Assembly: GCF_027988105.1 (NCBI RefSeq)
Contig: NZ_JAQJZJ010000003.1
Coordinates: 310,001-374,000, forward strand
DNA length: 64,000 nucleotides
From: Pseudomonas aestuarii
GTDB lineage: Bacteria; Pseudomonadota; Gammaproteobacteria; Pseudomonadales; Pseudomonadaceae
Reading direction: 5' to 3'
Shown here one piece after another: positions 17,901-26,022 of the stretch; the first letter of the stretch is position 1, and each line of letters starts with the position of its first letter. The notes under the pieces are model-generated. The model was not told the origin of the DNA. It did no database searches and worked only from the letters and a program-made list of their open reading frames with translations. The translations under genes and the position numbers were made by a program.

Positions 17901-18731
17901 GGTCTTGGTGCCCTTGTAGCGCACCTCGGTGAAGAAGTGGGCGTCCGGGGTGCGCGTCTGCGGCACGTTTGAGCCCCAGGCGATGATGTAGTTGGAGTTG
18001 TACCAGTCGGCCGATTCCGGCACGTCGGTTTGCTCGCCCCACACCTGCGGCGACGACGGCGGCAGGTCGCAGTACCAGTCGTAGAAGCTCAGGCACACCC
18101 CGCCGATCAGCGACAGATAGCGGCTGCCGGCGGCGTAGCTGACCATCGACATGGCCGGGATCGGCGAGAAGCCGACCACGCGGTCCGGGCCGTGTTCCTT
18201 GACGGTGTAGACGTTGGCCGCGGCGATGATCTCGTTGACTTCGTTCCAGCTCGAGCGGATGAAACCGCCCATGCCGCGCTTGCTCTTGTAGGACTCGGCC
18301 TTGACCGGGTCTTCGACAATGCTCGCCCAGGCGTCTACCGGGCCCAGACTGGCCCGCGCTTCGCGCCAGAGTTTCAGCAGCGGCTTGCGCACCTTGGGGT
18401 ACTTCAGGCGGTTGGCGCTGTAGATGTACCAGCTGTAGCTGGCGCCACGCGGGCAGCCGCGCGGCTCGTGGTTGGGCAGGTCGTTGCGGGTACGCGGGTA
18501 ATCGGTCTGCTGGGTTTCCCAGGTGATCAGGCCGTTCTTCACGTAGATCTTCCAGGAGCACGAACCGGTGCAGTTCACCCCGTGGGTGGAGCGCACGATC
18601 TTGTCGTACTGCCAGCGCGAACGGTAGACGTTCTCCCAATCGCGGGACTCGATACGGGTTTCGCCATGACCATCGGCAAATTCACCCTGCTTACGGTTGA
18701 AGAAACGCAATTGGTCGAGTAGATGACTCAT
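14961..18731 (-). CDS. narG: Respiratory nitrate reductase alpha subunit (catalytic)
   Basis: 1256 residues, start MSHLLDQLRFFNRKQGEFAD at 18731. It has the FS0 cluster ligands His50, Cys54, Cys58 and Cys93 (HGVNCTGSC, RGCPRG). The molybdo-bis-MGD-binding region includes YNSNYIIAWGSNVPQTRTPD, with the Asp ligand expected near residue 223. It reduces nitrate to nitrite in the cytoplasm and has no Tat signal, as is usual for NarG. Eleven bases before narH. Large antisense open frames over this gene are codon-bias shadows. Confidence 0.97.
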   Translation of the reverse strand: MSHLLDQLRFFNRKQGEFADGHGETRIESRDWENVYRSRWQYDKIVRSTHGVNCTGSCSWKIYVKNGLITWETQQTDYPRTRNDLPNHEPRGCPRGASYSWYIYSANRLKYPKVRKPLLKLWREARASLGPVDAWASIVEDPVKAESYKSKRGMGGFIRSSWNEVNEIIAAANVYTVKEHGPDRVVGFSPIPAMSMVSYAAGSRYLSLIGGVCLSFYDWYCDLPPSSPQVWGEQTDVPESADWYNSNYIIAWGSNVPQTRTPDAHFFTEVRYKGTKTVSITPDYSEVAKLTDLWLNPKQGTDAALAQAFNHVIFKEFHLDKPSAYFTDYVRRYTDFPVLVLLKDHVGATPELNGYQPDRFLRAADLADNLGQDNNPEWKTIALDSETNQLVSPQGSIGYRWGEKGKWNIEAREGSDGREVKLQLSLIGEEIAEVAFPYFGGQTHEHFQHVAGEAVQLRRVPVRSITLADGTQAKVATVFDLSAANLAIDRGLGGGNVAKDYDDASVPGTPAWQELITGVSREKAIQIAREFADNADKTKGRSMIIVGAAMNHWYHMDMNYRGLINMLMMCGCVGQTGGGWAHYVGQEKLRPQCGWLPLAFGLDWSRPPRQMNGTSFFYAHSSQWRHEKMSMHEVLSPLADKSQFPEHALDYNIRAERAGWLPSAPQMNRNPLQITRDAKAAGMSPVDYVLKSLQDDSLRFACEQPDNPANFPRNMFIWRSNLLGSSGKGHEYMLKYLLGTKNGVMNEDLGKRGGFKPNDVEWQDEGAIGKLDLVTTLDFRMSSTCVYSDIVLPTATWYEKDDMNTSDMHPFIHPLSAAIDPAWESRSDWEIYKGIAKAFSEMSVGQLGVEQDLVTVPMMHDSPGELAQPFGGIDWKTAGEAPVPGKNCPNMTVVERDYPNVYKKFSSLGPLLDKLGNGGKGINWNTEHEVEFLGELNHKVRAEGVSQGRPQIESAIDACEVILTLAPETNGHVALKAWAALSEFTGLDHSHLAISKAHEAIRFRDIQAQPRKIISSPTWSGLEDEKVSYNAGYTNVHEFIPWRTITGRQQFYQDHPWMQAFGEQMMSYRPPINTRTIDYVKGKRPNGNTEIVLNWITPHQKWGIHSTYSDNLIMLTLSRGGPIIWLSETDAKRAGIEDNDWVECFNANGALTARAVVSQRVKDGMVMMYHAQERIVNVPGSETTKTRGGHHNSVTRVVLKPTHMIGGYAQQAYGFNYYGTVGCNRDEFVVVRKMDKVDWLDGTDDEALPQALPQDI

Positions 18732-18801
18732 CTGTTTAATTCCTCTCAGGCTTGCCGCGGGATCTGCGTCCCGCGCACGCAATGATTCGATTCGTTACCG
18801 C

Positions 18802-20223
18802 TTAGCAGGAGATTTCCGCGCCTTTGCGCGAGTACCACCACCAGGTCACCCCAATGCAGCTGATGTAGAAGCCGATGAACACGTACAGGGCCATTTGCGG
18901 GCCGCCTGTCAGCGCCATCGAGGTGCCGAAGGACTTGGGAATGAAGAAGGCGCCATAGGCCGCCACCGCCGAACTGAAGCCCAGCACCGCGGCCGCTTCC
19001 TTGCCGGCACTCTTGATCGCCAGCGCCTTGAGCGCATCCGATTGGCCGGCGCTGCTGCGTTCATGCAGGGTGCGGAAGATCACCGGAATCATGCGGAAGG
19101 TGGAACCGTTGCCGATGCCAGTGGTGACGAACAGCAACATGAACATGGCCAGGAAGCCGTAGAAGTTGCCCTCGGTGCCGGCTACCGGGATGAAGGCGAG
19201 CACGCCGAACACCGCCGCGATCATCAGCACGAAGTTCCACAGGGTGACCCGCGCACCGCCCAGCTTGTCAGCCAGCCAGCCACCCAGCGGGCGCACCAGG
19301 GCGCCGACCAACGGGCCGAGGAAGGCGAACTGCAGTGGGTCGACGCCAGGGAACTGGGTCTTGATCAGCAGTGGGAAGCCGGCGGCGAAGCCGATGAAGG
19401 AGCCGAAGGTGGCCAGGTACAGCCAGCACATCAACCAGTTGTGCTTGCGGCTGAAGATCACCGACTGCTCTTTGAAGGACGCCTTGGCGCTGGACAGGTC
19501 GTTCATGCCGAACCAGGCCGCCACGGCCACCGCGGCAATGAACGGCACCCAGATGAAGCCGGCGTTCTGCAGCCACAACTGGCTACCGTCGCCCAGTTCC
19601 TGGGCTTGCCCACCGACCGCACCGAACAGGCCGGCACCGATCACCAGCGGCACGCTGAACTGCATCACCGAGACGCCGAGGTTGCCCAGGCCGGCATTCA
19701 GGCCGAGTGCGGTGCCCTGCTGCGACTTGGGATAGAAGAAGCTGATATTGGCCATGCTCGAGGCGAAGTTGCCGCCGCCGAAACCGCACAGCAGCGCGAT
19801 GATCACGAACACGCTGTAGGTGGTGCTCTGATCCTGCACGGCGTAGCCCATCCAGATCGCCGGGATCAACAGCGAGGCGGTGCTCAGGGCGGTCCACCTG
19901 CGGCCACCGAAGATCGGCACCATGAACGAGTAGAAGATGCGGAAGGTCGCACCGGACAGGCCCGGCAGCGCCGCCAGCCAGAACAACTGGTCATTGCTGA
20001 AGCTGAAGCCGATGCTGTTCAGGCGCACGGTCACCGCGCTCCAGACCATCCACACGGAGAAGGCCAGGAGCAGCGCGGGGATCGAGATCCACAGGTTGCG
20101 GGTGGCGATCTGCTTGCCGACGCTGCCCCAGAAATGCGGATCTTCGGGGCGCCAGTCGTGAATCACCGGGCCCTGGGCAGGCTGTCCGGATATCGGGGGA
20201 TTCTTGGTTACGGACATGCTCAT
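18802..20223 (-). CDS. narK2: Nitrate/nitrite transporter NarK2
   Basis: 473 residues of the major facilitator superfamily, with 12 predicted spans. The nitrate signature regions are GLNAGLGNLGVSVMQF (about residue 170) and GNGSTFRMIPVIF (about residue 380). The N-terminal tail of about 45 residues is cytoplasmic (DWRPEDPHFWGSVGKQIA). By family it exchanges nitrate for nitrite. It overlaps the narK1 stop by 4 bases, so the two transporters are made together, and it precedes narG. Confidence 0.93.
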   Translation of the reverse strand: MSMSVTKNPPISGQPAQGPVIHDWRPEDPHFWGSVGKQIATRNLWISIPALLLAFSVWMVWSAVTVRLNSIGFSFSNDQLFWLAALPGLSGATFRIFYSFMVPIFGGRRWTALSTASLLIPAIWMGYAVQDQSTTYSVFVIIALLCGFGGGNFASSMANISFFYPKSQQGTALGLNAGLGNLGVSVMQFSVPLVIGAGLFGAVGGQAQELGDGSQLWLQNAGFIWVPFIAAVAVAAWFGMNDLSSAKASFKEQSVIFSRKHNWLMCWLYLATFGSFIGFAAGFPLLIKTQFPGVDPLQFAFLGPLVGALVRPLGGWLADKLGGARVTLWNFVLMIAAVFGVLAFIPVAGTEGNFYGFLAMFMLLFVTTGIGNGSTFRMIPVIFRTLHERSSAGQSDALKALAIKSAGKEAAAVLGFSSAVAAYGAFFIPKSFGTSMALTGGPQMALYVFIGFYISCIGVTWWWYSRKGAEISC

Positions 20224-21500
20224 TCTCCTTCAAGCGGCAGGAAAGCAGGAGCCATGGCCTCTTCGGAGACCAGACCCAGAACGGGAGTTTTGCGAACTTC
20301 GCTGAAGTACATCCAGATCAGGGAGACCCAGACCACGCCGTACATCAGCATGAAACAGGAGGAACGCACGCCGGTCAGGTCGACCAGGGCGCCGAACAGG
20401 ATCGGCAGGATGAAGCCGCCGAGGCCGCCGGCCAGGCCGACGACGCCGGAGATGGCACCCATGTTGTGCGGGTAGTCATCGGAGATGTACTTGAACACCG
20501 AGGCTTTGCCGAAGGCGAAGGCGATACCGACGACGAACAGCAGCGCGGTGAAGGCCCAGGCATTGAGGCCGATGCTGTAGTTCTGCGGGCCGTTGACGGT
20601 TTGCACAATCAGCTCGGTCTGCGGATAGGACAGCAGGAACAGGCACACCCAGCTCACCCACATCACCCACCAGGTGACGCTCTGCGCGCCCCACTTGTCC
20701 GACATCCAGCCGCCCATGGCGCGCAGCACGCCGCCCGGCAGGGAGAAACAGGCAGCCAACAAGGCGGCGCTTTGCAGGTTGAAGCCGTATTCCTCGACGT
20801 AGTACTTGGTCATCCACAAGGCCAGGGCCACATAGCCGCCGAAGACGATCGAGTAGTACTGGCAGTAGCGCATCACCTTGGGGTCTTGCAGGGCGCGCAG
20901 CTGATCGGCCAGGGACACGTTGCTCTTTACGTTATGGCCCTTGTTCTCGTAGGTGCAGAACCAGAACAGCAGCGCGGTGATGAACATGATCGCCGAGTAG
21001 ACCTTGGGCACCATCTGCCAGCTCGCCGCAGCGATGATCGCCGGCGCAACGAACTTGGTCAGCGCGGCGCCGGCGTTACCGGCACCGAAGATGCCCATGG
21101 CGAAGCCCTGGTTCTGCCGCTCGAACCACTTGGCGACATAGGCGATGCCGACCGAGAACGAGCCGCCGGCGAGACCGACGAACAGGCCCAGCACCAGGAA
21201 GTGCCAGTACTCGGTGGCCATGCTGATCATGTAGATCGGCAGCACACAGACCAGCATCAGCAGGAAGAACACGATGCGCCCGCCGAATCTGTCGGTGAGC
21301 ATGCCCAGTGGCAGGCGCACCAAGGACCCGGTGAGCACCGGCGTGGCGGCCAGCAGGCCGAACTGGGTATCGTTGAGCTGCAGTAACTCCTTGATCGGAA
21401 CGCCGAGTACGGCGAACATCATCCAGACCATGAAGCAGATAGTGAACGCCAGGGTACTCATACCCAGAACCAGGCCCTGTTGTCGTCTTAACGTTGCCAT
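20220..21500 (-). CDS. narK1: Nitrate transporter NarK1
   Basis: 426 residues, MFS, 12 spans. Nitrate signatures are GIFGAGNAGAALTKF (about residue 137) and FGKASVFKYISDDYPHNMG (about residue 335). Type-1 NarK proteins are thought to bring nitrate in with protons, complementing the type-2 exchanger that follows. First gene of the nar operon. An ANR-type box (21562-21575, centred 68 bases upstream of the start) and a NarL palindrome (21613-21628) precede it. Confidence 0.93.
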   Translation of the reverse strand: MATLRRQQGLVLGMSTLAFTICFMVWMMFAVLGVPIKELLQLNDTQFGLLAATPVLTGSLVRLPLGMLTDRFGGRIVFFLLMLVCVLPIYMISMATEYWHFLVLGLFVGLAGGSFSVGIAYVAKWFERQNQGFAMGIFGAGNAGAALTKFVAPAIIAAASWQMVPKVYSAIMFITALLFWFCTYENKGHNVKSNVSLADQLRALQDPKVMRYCQYYSIVFGGYVALALWMTKYYVEEYGFNLQSAALLAACFSLPGGVLRAMGGWMSDKWGAQSVTWWVMWVSWVCLFLLSYPQTELIVQTVNGPQNYSIGLNAWAFTALLFVVGIAFAFGKASVFKYISDDYPHNMGAISGVVGLAGGLGGFILPILFGALVDLTGVRSSCFMLMYGVVWVSLIWMYFSEVRKTPVLGLVSEEAMAPAFLPLEGE

Positions 21501-21561
21501 AGCGAACCCCCTAATTCCCGAACCATGGGCGGCACACTAGAGAGGCCGGGGGGCGGCGCAA

Positions 21562-21575
21562 TTGACTTGAGTCAA
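21562..21575. promoter_or_regulatory. ANR-type box of the nar operon
   Basis: TTGACTTGAGTCAA is a perfect palindrome half-matched TTGAC/GTCAA, one base per half from the FNR consensus. It is centred 68 bases upstream of the narK1 start, the right distance for an activating position on the narK1 promoter. Confidence 0.85.
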
Positions 21576-21612
21576 TTAATTCTGAGCTGCCTGGGCCTAC
21601 CCTGTGCGCGCC

Positions 21613-21628
21613 TACCTCTTAAGGGGTA
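21613..21628. promoter_or_regulatory. NarL 7-2-7 site between narK1 and narX
   Basis: TACCTCT-TA-AGGGGTA: two inverted heptamers (consensus TACYYMT) separated by two bases, the arrangement bound by NarL dimers. It lies about 120 bases from each of the divergent starts. Confidence 0.8.
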
Positions 21629-21720
21629 GACCGATAATTCACATAAAATCCTTTTAAAATCATATAGTTATATAAAGTTGAAATGCTTGCCCGCACGCCT
21701 GCAGGCAGGCCGAGTTCTTT

Positions 21721-21727
21721 AGAGGTA
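21721..21727. promoter_or_regulatory. NarL heptamer or ribosome-binding site before narX
   Basis: AGAGGTA is the reverse of the heptamer TACCTCT and is embedded in ctttagaggtagtc, a sequence shared with the NarL palindromes at 29354 and 31556. It also serves as the only purine-rich ribosome-binding site for narX (start 21737). Confidence 0.4.
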
Positions 21728-21736
21728 GTCAGTGCG

Positions 21737-23536
21737 ATGTTGAGATGGATGCGCAGTTCAGTGCCGGTCAGAGCCGGTTTGGCGGTGACCCTGATCGCCG
21801 TGCTGGCGCTCGGCAGCTCCATCAGCGCCGGGCTGATCGCCTGGTTCAGCGAGGACGATGCGGCGGCGATCAATACTGCCGGCTCCCTGCGCATGGCCAC
21901 CTACCGACTGAACTGGCAACTCGAAGCCGGCGCGCCCCCGGAGAGCATCGCCGGGCTGCGCGATGACCTGCAGCAGCGCCTGGACGGCAGCCTGCAACAG
22001 CGCATCAGCGCCAGCCCGGACGATCCGCTGTACAACGCCTACCGTGATATCCATGCGCTCTGGCAGGAACAACTGCGTCCGGCCCTGGATCGTGGCGACA
22101 AGGTCGCTTTCCAGCAGCACACCGAGAGCTTCGTCGCCCAGCTGGAGCATTTCGTCATGCTCCTGCAGAAACAGAGCGAACGCCGCCAGGGCTGGCAACA
22201 GAGCATTCAGGGCGCCGCCCTGTTGATTACCGTGATCATCCTGCTGGTGGGCATGTACGAACTGCAGCTGAATGTGATCAGCCCCTTGCAGGAACTGGTC
22301 AAGGCGGCCGAGCGCTTTCGCAACGGCGATCACGGCGCGCGGGTCGAGTTCCGCTCGGATGACGAACTGGGACAGATGGCCGAGAGCTTCAATGCCATGG
22401 CCGAGACCATCGAGGAATCGCACCGCACCCTGGAAAGCCGGGTGGCGCAGAAGACCCAGACCCTGGCGCAGACCAATGCCGCCCTCGAGCTGCTCTACCA
22501 GAGCAGCCGCAGCCTGGCCACCCGCCAGGCCAATGCCGAACGCCTCGACGAGCTGATCAGCCGCTTCCAGCAACGCCTGCCGGGCCTGCGCCTGACCCTG
22601 TGCCTGGAAGACAACCTCCAGGCTCCCGCCGAGCACCTGCTGGCCCTGCATGGCAGCGAGACCCGCGAAGTCTGCGCGCGCATCAATTGCGACACCTGCG
22701 AGCGCAAGAACAACCCCGACCAGGCCACCTTCATCATCAGCAACCAGGGCAATGACCTGGGCGAACTGAAAGCCTACTTCCGCGACGGGCACAAGCCGCA
22801 GGCCTGGGAAACCGCACTGATCCAGGCCCTGGCCAACCAGGTCGGCACGGCGCTGTCGCTCAAGCGCCAGCGCGAGCAGGAACATCGCCTGCTGCTGCTC
22901 GACGAGCGCACCACCATTGCCCGCGAGCTGCATGACTCGCTGGCCCAGGCGCTGTCCTACATGAAGCTGCAAGTCAGCCGCCTGCAGACCCTGATCCGCC
23001 GCGGGGAGAGCGCACAAACCCTGGAAACCGTCAGTGACGAACTGCGCGACGGCTTGAACACCGCTTACCGGCAACTGCGCGAACTGTTGACCACCTTCCG
23101 CCTGCAGATCCAGGACGGCGGCCTCGACCAGGAGCTCAAGGACACGGTGCAGGAGTTTGCCAAGCGCGGCGACTTCAGCGCCGACCTGCAGATCGACCGC
23201 CTGGCCTTTCAGCTCTCGGCCAGCGAGCAGATTCATGTGTTGCAGATTGCCCGCGAGGCGCTGTCCAACTGCGCCCGGCATGCCCAGGCGAAACACGCCT
23301 GGCTGCGCCTGCGCCAGGTCGGCGAACAGGTCGAACTATCGGTCGAAGACGACGGCTGCGGCCTGGTTCCCGGCTTTGACCCGCGCCAGCACCACGGCCT
23401 GACCATCATGCAGGAGCGTGCGCGCAGCCTGCATGGCCAACTCGACATCGAACCCCGCACGCCCCAGGGCACTCGTATCCATTTGCAGTTCCGCCCCGAG
23501 TTCCTCGGGCGTCACGAAGAAGGTAGCGCCGCATGA
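21737..23536 (+). CDS. narX: Nitrate/nitrite sensor histidine kinase NarX
   Basis: 599 residues from ATG 21737; an ATG 18 codons earlier is less likely because the membrane span normally follows the start closely. TM1 is about residues 13-36. The periplasmic P-box INTAGSLRMATYRL lies at about residues 45-58 and binds nitrate. TM2 and HAMP follow near residues 160-230, then a central module with clustered cysteines (CARINCDTCERK). The HisKA_3 phospho-His is His399 in ARELHDSLAQ, and an ATPase domain ends the protein. It phosphorylates NarL, whose gene overlaps it by 4 bases. Confidence 0.95.
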   Translation: MLRWMRSSVPVRAGLAVTLIAVLALGSSISAGLIAWFSEDDAAAINTAGSLRMATYRLNWQLEAGAPPESIAGLRDDLQQRLDGSLQQRISASPDDPLYNAYRDIHALWQEQLRPALDRGDKVAFQQHTESFVAQLEHFVMLLQKQSERRQGWQQSIQGAALLITVIILLVGMYELQLNVISPLQELVKAAERFRNGDHGARVEFRSDDELGQMAESFNAMAETIEESHRTLESRVAQKTQTLAQTNAALELLYQSSRSLATRQANAERLDELISRFQQRLPGLRLTLCLEDNLQAPAEHLLALHGSETREVCARINCDTCERKNNPDQATFIISNQGNDLGELKAYFRDGHKPQAWETALIQALANQVGTALSLKRQREQEHRLLLLDERTTIARELHDSLAQALSYMKLQVSRLQTLIRRGESAQTLETVSDELRDGLNTAYRQLRELLTTFRLQIQDGGLDQELKDTVQEFAKRGDFSADLQIDRLAFQLSASEQIHVLQIAREALSNCARHAQAKHAWLRLRQVGEQVELSVEDDGCGLVPGFDPRQHHGLTIMQERARSLHGQLDIEPRTPQGTRIHLQFRPEFLGRHEEGSAA

Positions 23537-24171
23537 ACCCGCCGATCCGCCACAGCATCCTGCTTGTCGATGACCACCCGATGATGCGCCGCGGCATGCG
23601 CCAGCTGCTCGAACTCGAAGCGGACCTGGAGGTCATCGGCGAGGCCGGGCATGGCCAGGAAGCCCTGGAAATGGTCGGCCAGCTCCAGCCTGAGCTGATC
23701 CTGCTGGACAACAACATGCCGCAGATGAACGGCCTGGAAACCCTGCGTCGCCTGCGCGAGATGCAGTACCACGGCAAGGTGCTGATCTTCACCGTGTCCG
23801 ATTCCGAAGACGACATCCGCGATGCCATGCGCCTGGATGCCGATGGCTATCTGCTCAAGGACATGGAGCCGGAGTTGCTGATCCAGTCGATTCGCGATGC
23901 CCTGCAAGGCAGCCTGGTGGTCAGCCCCACCCTGACCCGAATCCTCGCCCAGGCGCTGCGCACGCCGCAAGCCAGCGCGCAAGCCGACCTGACCGAGCGC
24001 GAACGTCAGGTGCTGAAGACCATCGCCGCCGGCCACAGCAACAAGGTCATCGGCCACAAGCTCGGCATCACCGAGGGCACGGTCAAGGTCCATGTGAAAA
24101 ACCTGCTGCACAAACTCGGCCTGCGCTCGCGGGTCGAGGCGGCGGTCTGGGCGATGGAACATTTGCGGTAG
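23533..24171 (+). CDS. narL: Nitrate response regulator NarL
   Basis: 212 residues. It is a receiver domain with the phospho-acceptor Asp59 (LILLDNNMPQMNG), then a LuxR-type helix-turn-helix at residues 150-205 (LTERERQVLKTIAAGHSNKV, then GTVKVHVKNLLHKLGLRSR). It binds heptamer pairs like those at 21613, 29354 and 31556. Translationally coupled to narX by an ATGA overlap. Followed by 420 bases without genes and then the second cassette array. Confidence 0.95.
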   Translation: MNPPIRHSILLVDDHPMMRRGMRQLLELEADLEVIGEAGHGQEALEMVGQLQPELILLDNNMPQMNGLETLRRLREMQYHGKVLIFTVSDSEDDIRDAMRLDADGYLLKDMEPELLIQSIRDALQGSLVVSPTLTRILAQALRTPQASAQADLTERERQVLKTIAAGHSNKVIGHKLGITEGTVKVHVKNLLHKLGLRSRVEAAVWAMEHLR

Positions 24172-24594
24172 GGATTGCATAGGTGGTTGGAGCAGCCTTG
24201 TCTGCTCTCTTTACAACGTGGAGGCCTGCCCCCTCCTCTACTCGCTTCTGACAATCACGCACCTGCCGCCGGTGCAAGCCATGCAATCCTGCAACACAGA
24301 TCCGGCACATAGCCGATCCCAAAGCCCGCAGCCAAACCTACGCACTCAGCGTAGAGCGGAAAACCGCAACGCGGTTTCCAGCATGGGCACGCGCGGTCAA
24401 AGATCTGCCACCCTTTTGCCACTTTGGCGGTGACTGCTGCGCTAAAAACCGATATAACAACCCTCAATTCAGTCTCGATCCAGGTGAACCTGGCCGAGCA
24501 ACCGAGGCTTTCCGGCCTTGGTGCATAACTCCCTTTTTTGATCACTCATCCGCTGCAAAGCCCAGGCTAGAGCGCCCGCCAGAAAGGACAAGGA
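24172..24594. other. Intergenic region between narL and cassette array B
   Basis: No gene seen. Two adjacent hairpins at 24338-24379 (ctacgc/gcgtag, then ggaaaaccgc/gcggtttcc) look like an extragenic palindrome. A stem ggccgagcaaccgaggctttccggcc (about 24493-24518) lies shortly before array B. There is no integrase gene, so an attI site cannot be claimed. Confidence 0.55.
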
Positions 24595-25209
24595 ATGTTA
24601 GCCACCACGCCCGTAAAAGCGTTATCACACCAATTGGTGTCTATTTATCGTTATAAGCAACCATTTCCGGCAAACACATTGAAAATCCTAAAAGAACTTA
24701 AAGCAAAAATACTCCAATTGAAATTTAGCCACTTTGAAAGAGCTGCAATACTGACATCTCTTATAGCATCTGCCATCTCACTGGTAGCTATTGCTCAACC
24801 AGCATTTATAAAAATAACAAAAGGAAATTACGCAAAACTAAACGCATCCACACTCAACAGTACTACAGAGAAATTTTCATTAGCCATATTGAACGACGGC
24901 AATTCATCGGCAGCAGTGAAAAGCATTAAGCTTCAATCTTACCTAGATGGCGAGTTGGTAGTTGAGAGCATCCTACCATTACGCAATGAGGAAGCGGTTA
25001 TAGAACCCGGAAAAACTATCGTAATATCGTCTAAAACATCAAAACTAAACAGCATCGTCGCAGCCAACAGTGAAAACCCTGAAGCAGGCTCAACTATAAC
25101 CAAGTTCGTAACAACAGAATGCCTTGCCATAGTTAATTACGTAATACCAAGCAAAAAATCCGAAACCTATGAACACAAATTCACCTGCTATGCATTCACT
25201 TTTCTTTAG
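24595..25209 (+). CDS. First ORF of array B: membrane-anchored protein, unknown function
   Basis: 204 residues from ATG 24595, supported by the ribosome-binding site AAAGGA. An internal TTG near 24679 is possible. One hydrophobic span at about residues 56-77 (AILTSLIASAISLVAIAQ) is followed by a beta-strand-rich domain of about 125 residues with an Ig-like feel (KFSLAILNDGNSSAAVKSIK). The first dozen codons are GC-richer than the rest, and GTTAGCC (24597) and gcGTTATCA (24621) resemble recombination cores. The gene's 5' end may therefore be chromosomal and the rest cassette. Function unknown. Confidence 0.7.
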   Translation: MLATTPVKALSHQLVSIYRYKQPFPANTLKILKELKAKILQLKFSHFERAAILTSLIASAISLVAIAQPAFIKITKGNYAKLNASTLNSTTEKFSLAILNDGNSSAAVKSIKLQSYLDGELVVESILPLRNEEAVIEPGKTIVISSKTSKLNSIVAANSENPEAGSTITKFVTTECLAIVNYVIPSKKSETYEHKFTCYAFTFL

Positions 25210-25224
25210 CCTTGCGTACCTTAC

Positions 25225-25301
25225 TTATAACAATGCGCTCAAATCGCTCACTTCGTTCGCTGGGACGGGCTAAAGCCCGCCCCTTAGCTTAATCGTTGTG
25301 C
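25225..25301 (+). repeat. attC site B1
   Basis: R'' TTATAAC at 25225-25231 and R' GTTGTGC at 25295-25301; 77 bp. It has the array B signature ends (aatgcgctcaaa left, ccttagcttaatc right) and shares the CGGGCTAAAGCCCG centre with array A. Confidence 0.93.
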
Positions 25302-25325
25302 ACCTAGAGAGAGGTCCAAAGCTCC

Positions 25326-25904
25326 ATGCTGAAACACATAATTACTCTCGCAACTTTAGCCTTGCTTACTGTTGGCGTTTATCTCTTTAAATTCGGGCTG
25401 CCAGTAACCCCCAGCGACTATGCCAACCTAGGGTCTTTTTCTGGAGGAACCTTTGTTGCTTTAGCAACGGTGTATGGAGTGCTGTATGCAATTTGGCACA
25501 ACATCTCAAGTAAAAAAGAGAACGAAAGTTCTCTTATAGACGCACATCTTAATTTAATGAAAACCTATAAAACCGCTCATACGGGCGGGTATAGCGGAGA
25601 CGGTTACGCATTTCTTAATTGGCTATGGCCACATACAGTGAACCAACTCACCGCTCCTCCGACCCGTGAAGCAGTAATCGCAAACTCAAATTTAAAAGAA
25701 ATGGCACAGTGGCTCCGCAGCGTCAAAAAGTGTGGAAATTCAAGAGCCACAGAGCTCGTCCAAGTAATGTCGCCAATCGAAGTAAAGTTGGCACAGCTAT
25801 ATCTCACCATATCGGAGCTACCAAAGTCATATAGAGCTCCCATCAGTAAAAAGATCGCTGACATTGAGTTAAATGACAAAGAAAAAGCCTTGCTCTCACT
25901 CTGA
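25326..25904 (+). CDS. Cassette protein with two N-terminal membrane spans
   Basis: 192 residues. The spans lie at about residues 5-24 and 38-60 (LGSFSGGTFVALATVYGVLYAIW). A cytoplasmic helical domain of about 130 residues follows (NESSLIDAHLNLMKTY, WLRSVKKCGNSRATELVQVM). The two-span start with a GxFxGG turn and a soluble tail recalls proteins annotated as putative phage abortive infection (AbiC-like) proteins. The likeness is in layout only and I hold it loosely. It is bounded by attC sites on both sides. Confidence 0.7.
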   Translation: MLKHIITLATLALLTVGVYLFKFGLPVTPSDYANLGSFSGGTFVALATVYGVLYAIWHNISSKKENESSLIDAHLNLMKTYKTAHTGGYSGDGYAFLNWLWPHTVNQLTAPPTREAVIANSNLKEMAQWLRSVKKCGNSRATELVQVMSPIEVKLAQLYLTISELPKSYRAPISKKIADIELNDKEKALLSL

Positions 25905-25912
25905 AGTACGGC

Positions 25913-26000
25913 GCACAACAATGCGCTCAACACCGTTCGCTCCGCTCACTGGACTCGCAAAAGCTGCGCTTTTGCTCGCCTGTTAGCTTAATCGTTATGC
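25913..26000 (+). repeat. attC site B2 (divergent centre)
   Basis: R'' GCACAAC at 25913-25919 and R' GTTATGC at 25994-26000; 88 bp. The array B ends are kept (aatgcgctcaa, gcttaatcg). The middle differs from all other sites: a longer stem with cgcaaaagc / gcttttgc replaces the usual CGGGCTAAAGCCCG. Confidence 0.92.
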
Positions 26001-26022
26001 AATAGATTGAGAGACCCTAGCA

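Noticed and set aside
15738..17972. 744-codon plus-strand open frame over narG
   Set aside because: It is antisense to a clearly identified narG. Codon bias of a GC-rich gene opens the opposite strand; no domain was recognised.
24493..24603. attI recombination site with the start of an integron at array B
   Set aside because: No integrase gene, and only a stem and a GTTAGCC core are visible. That is too little to call attI.
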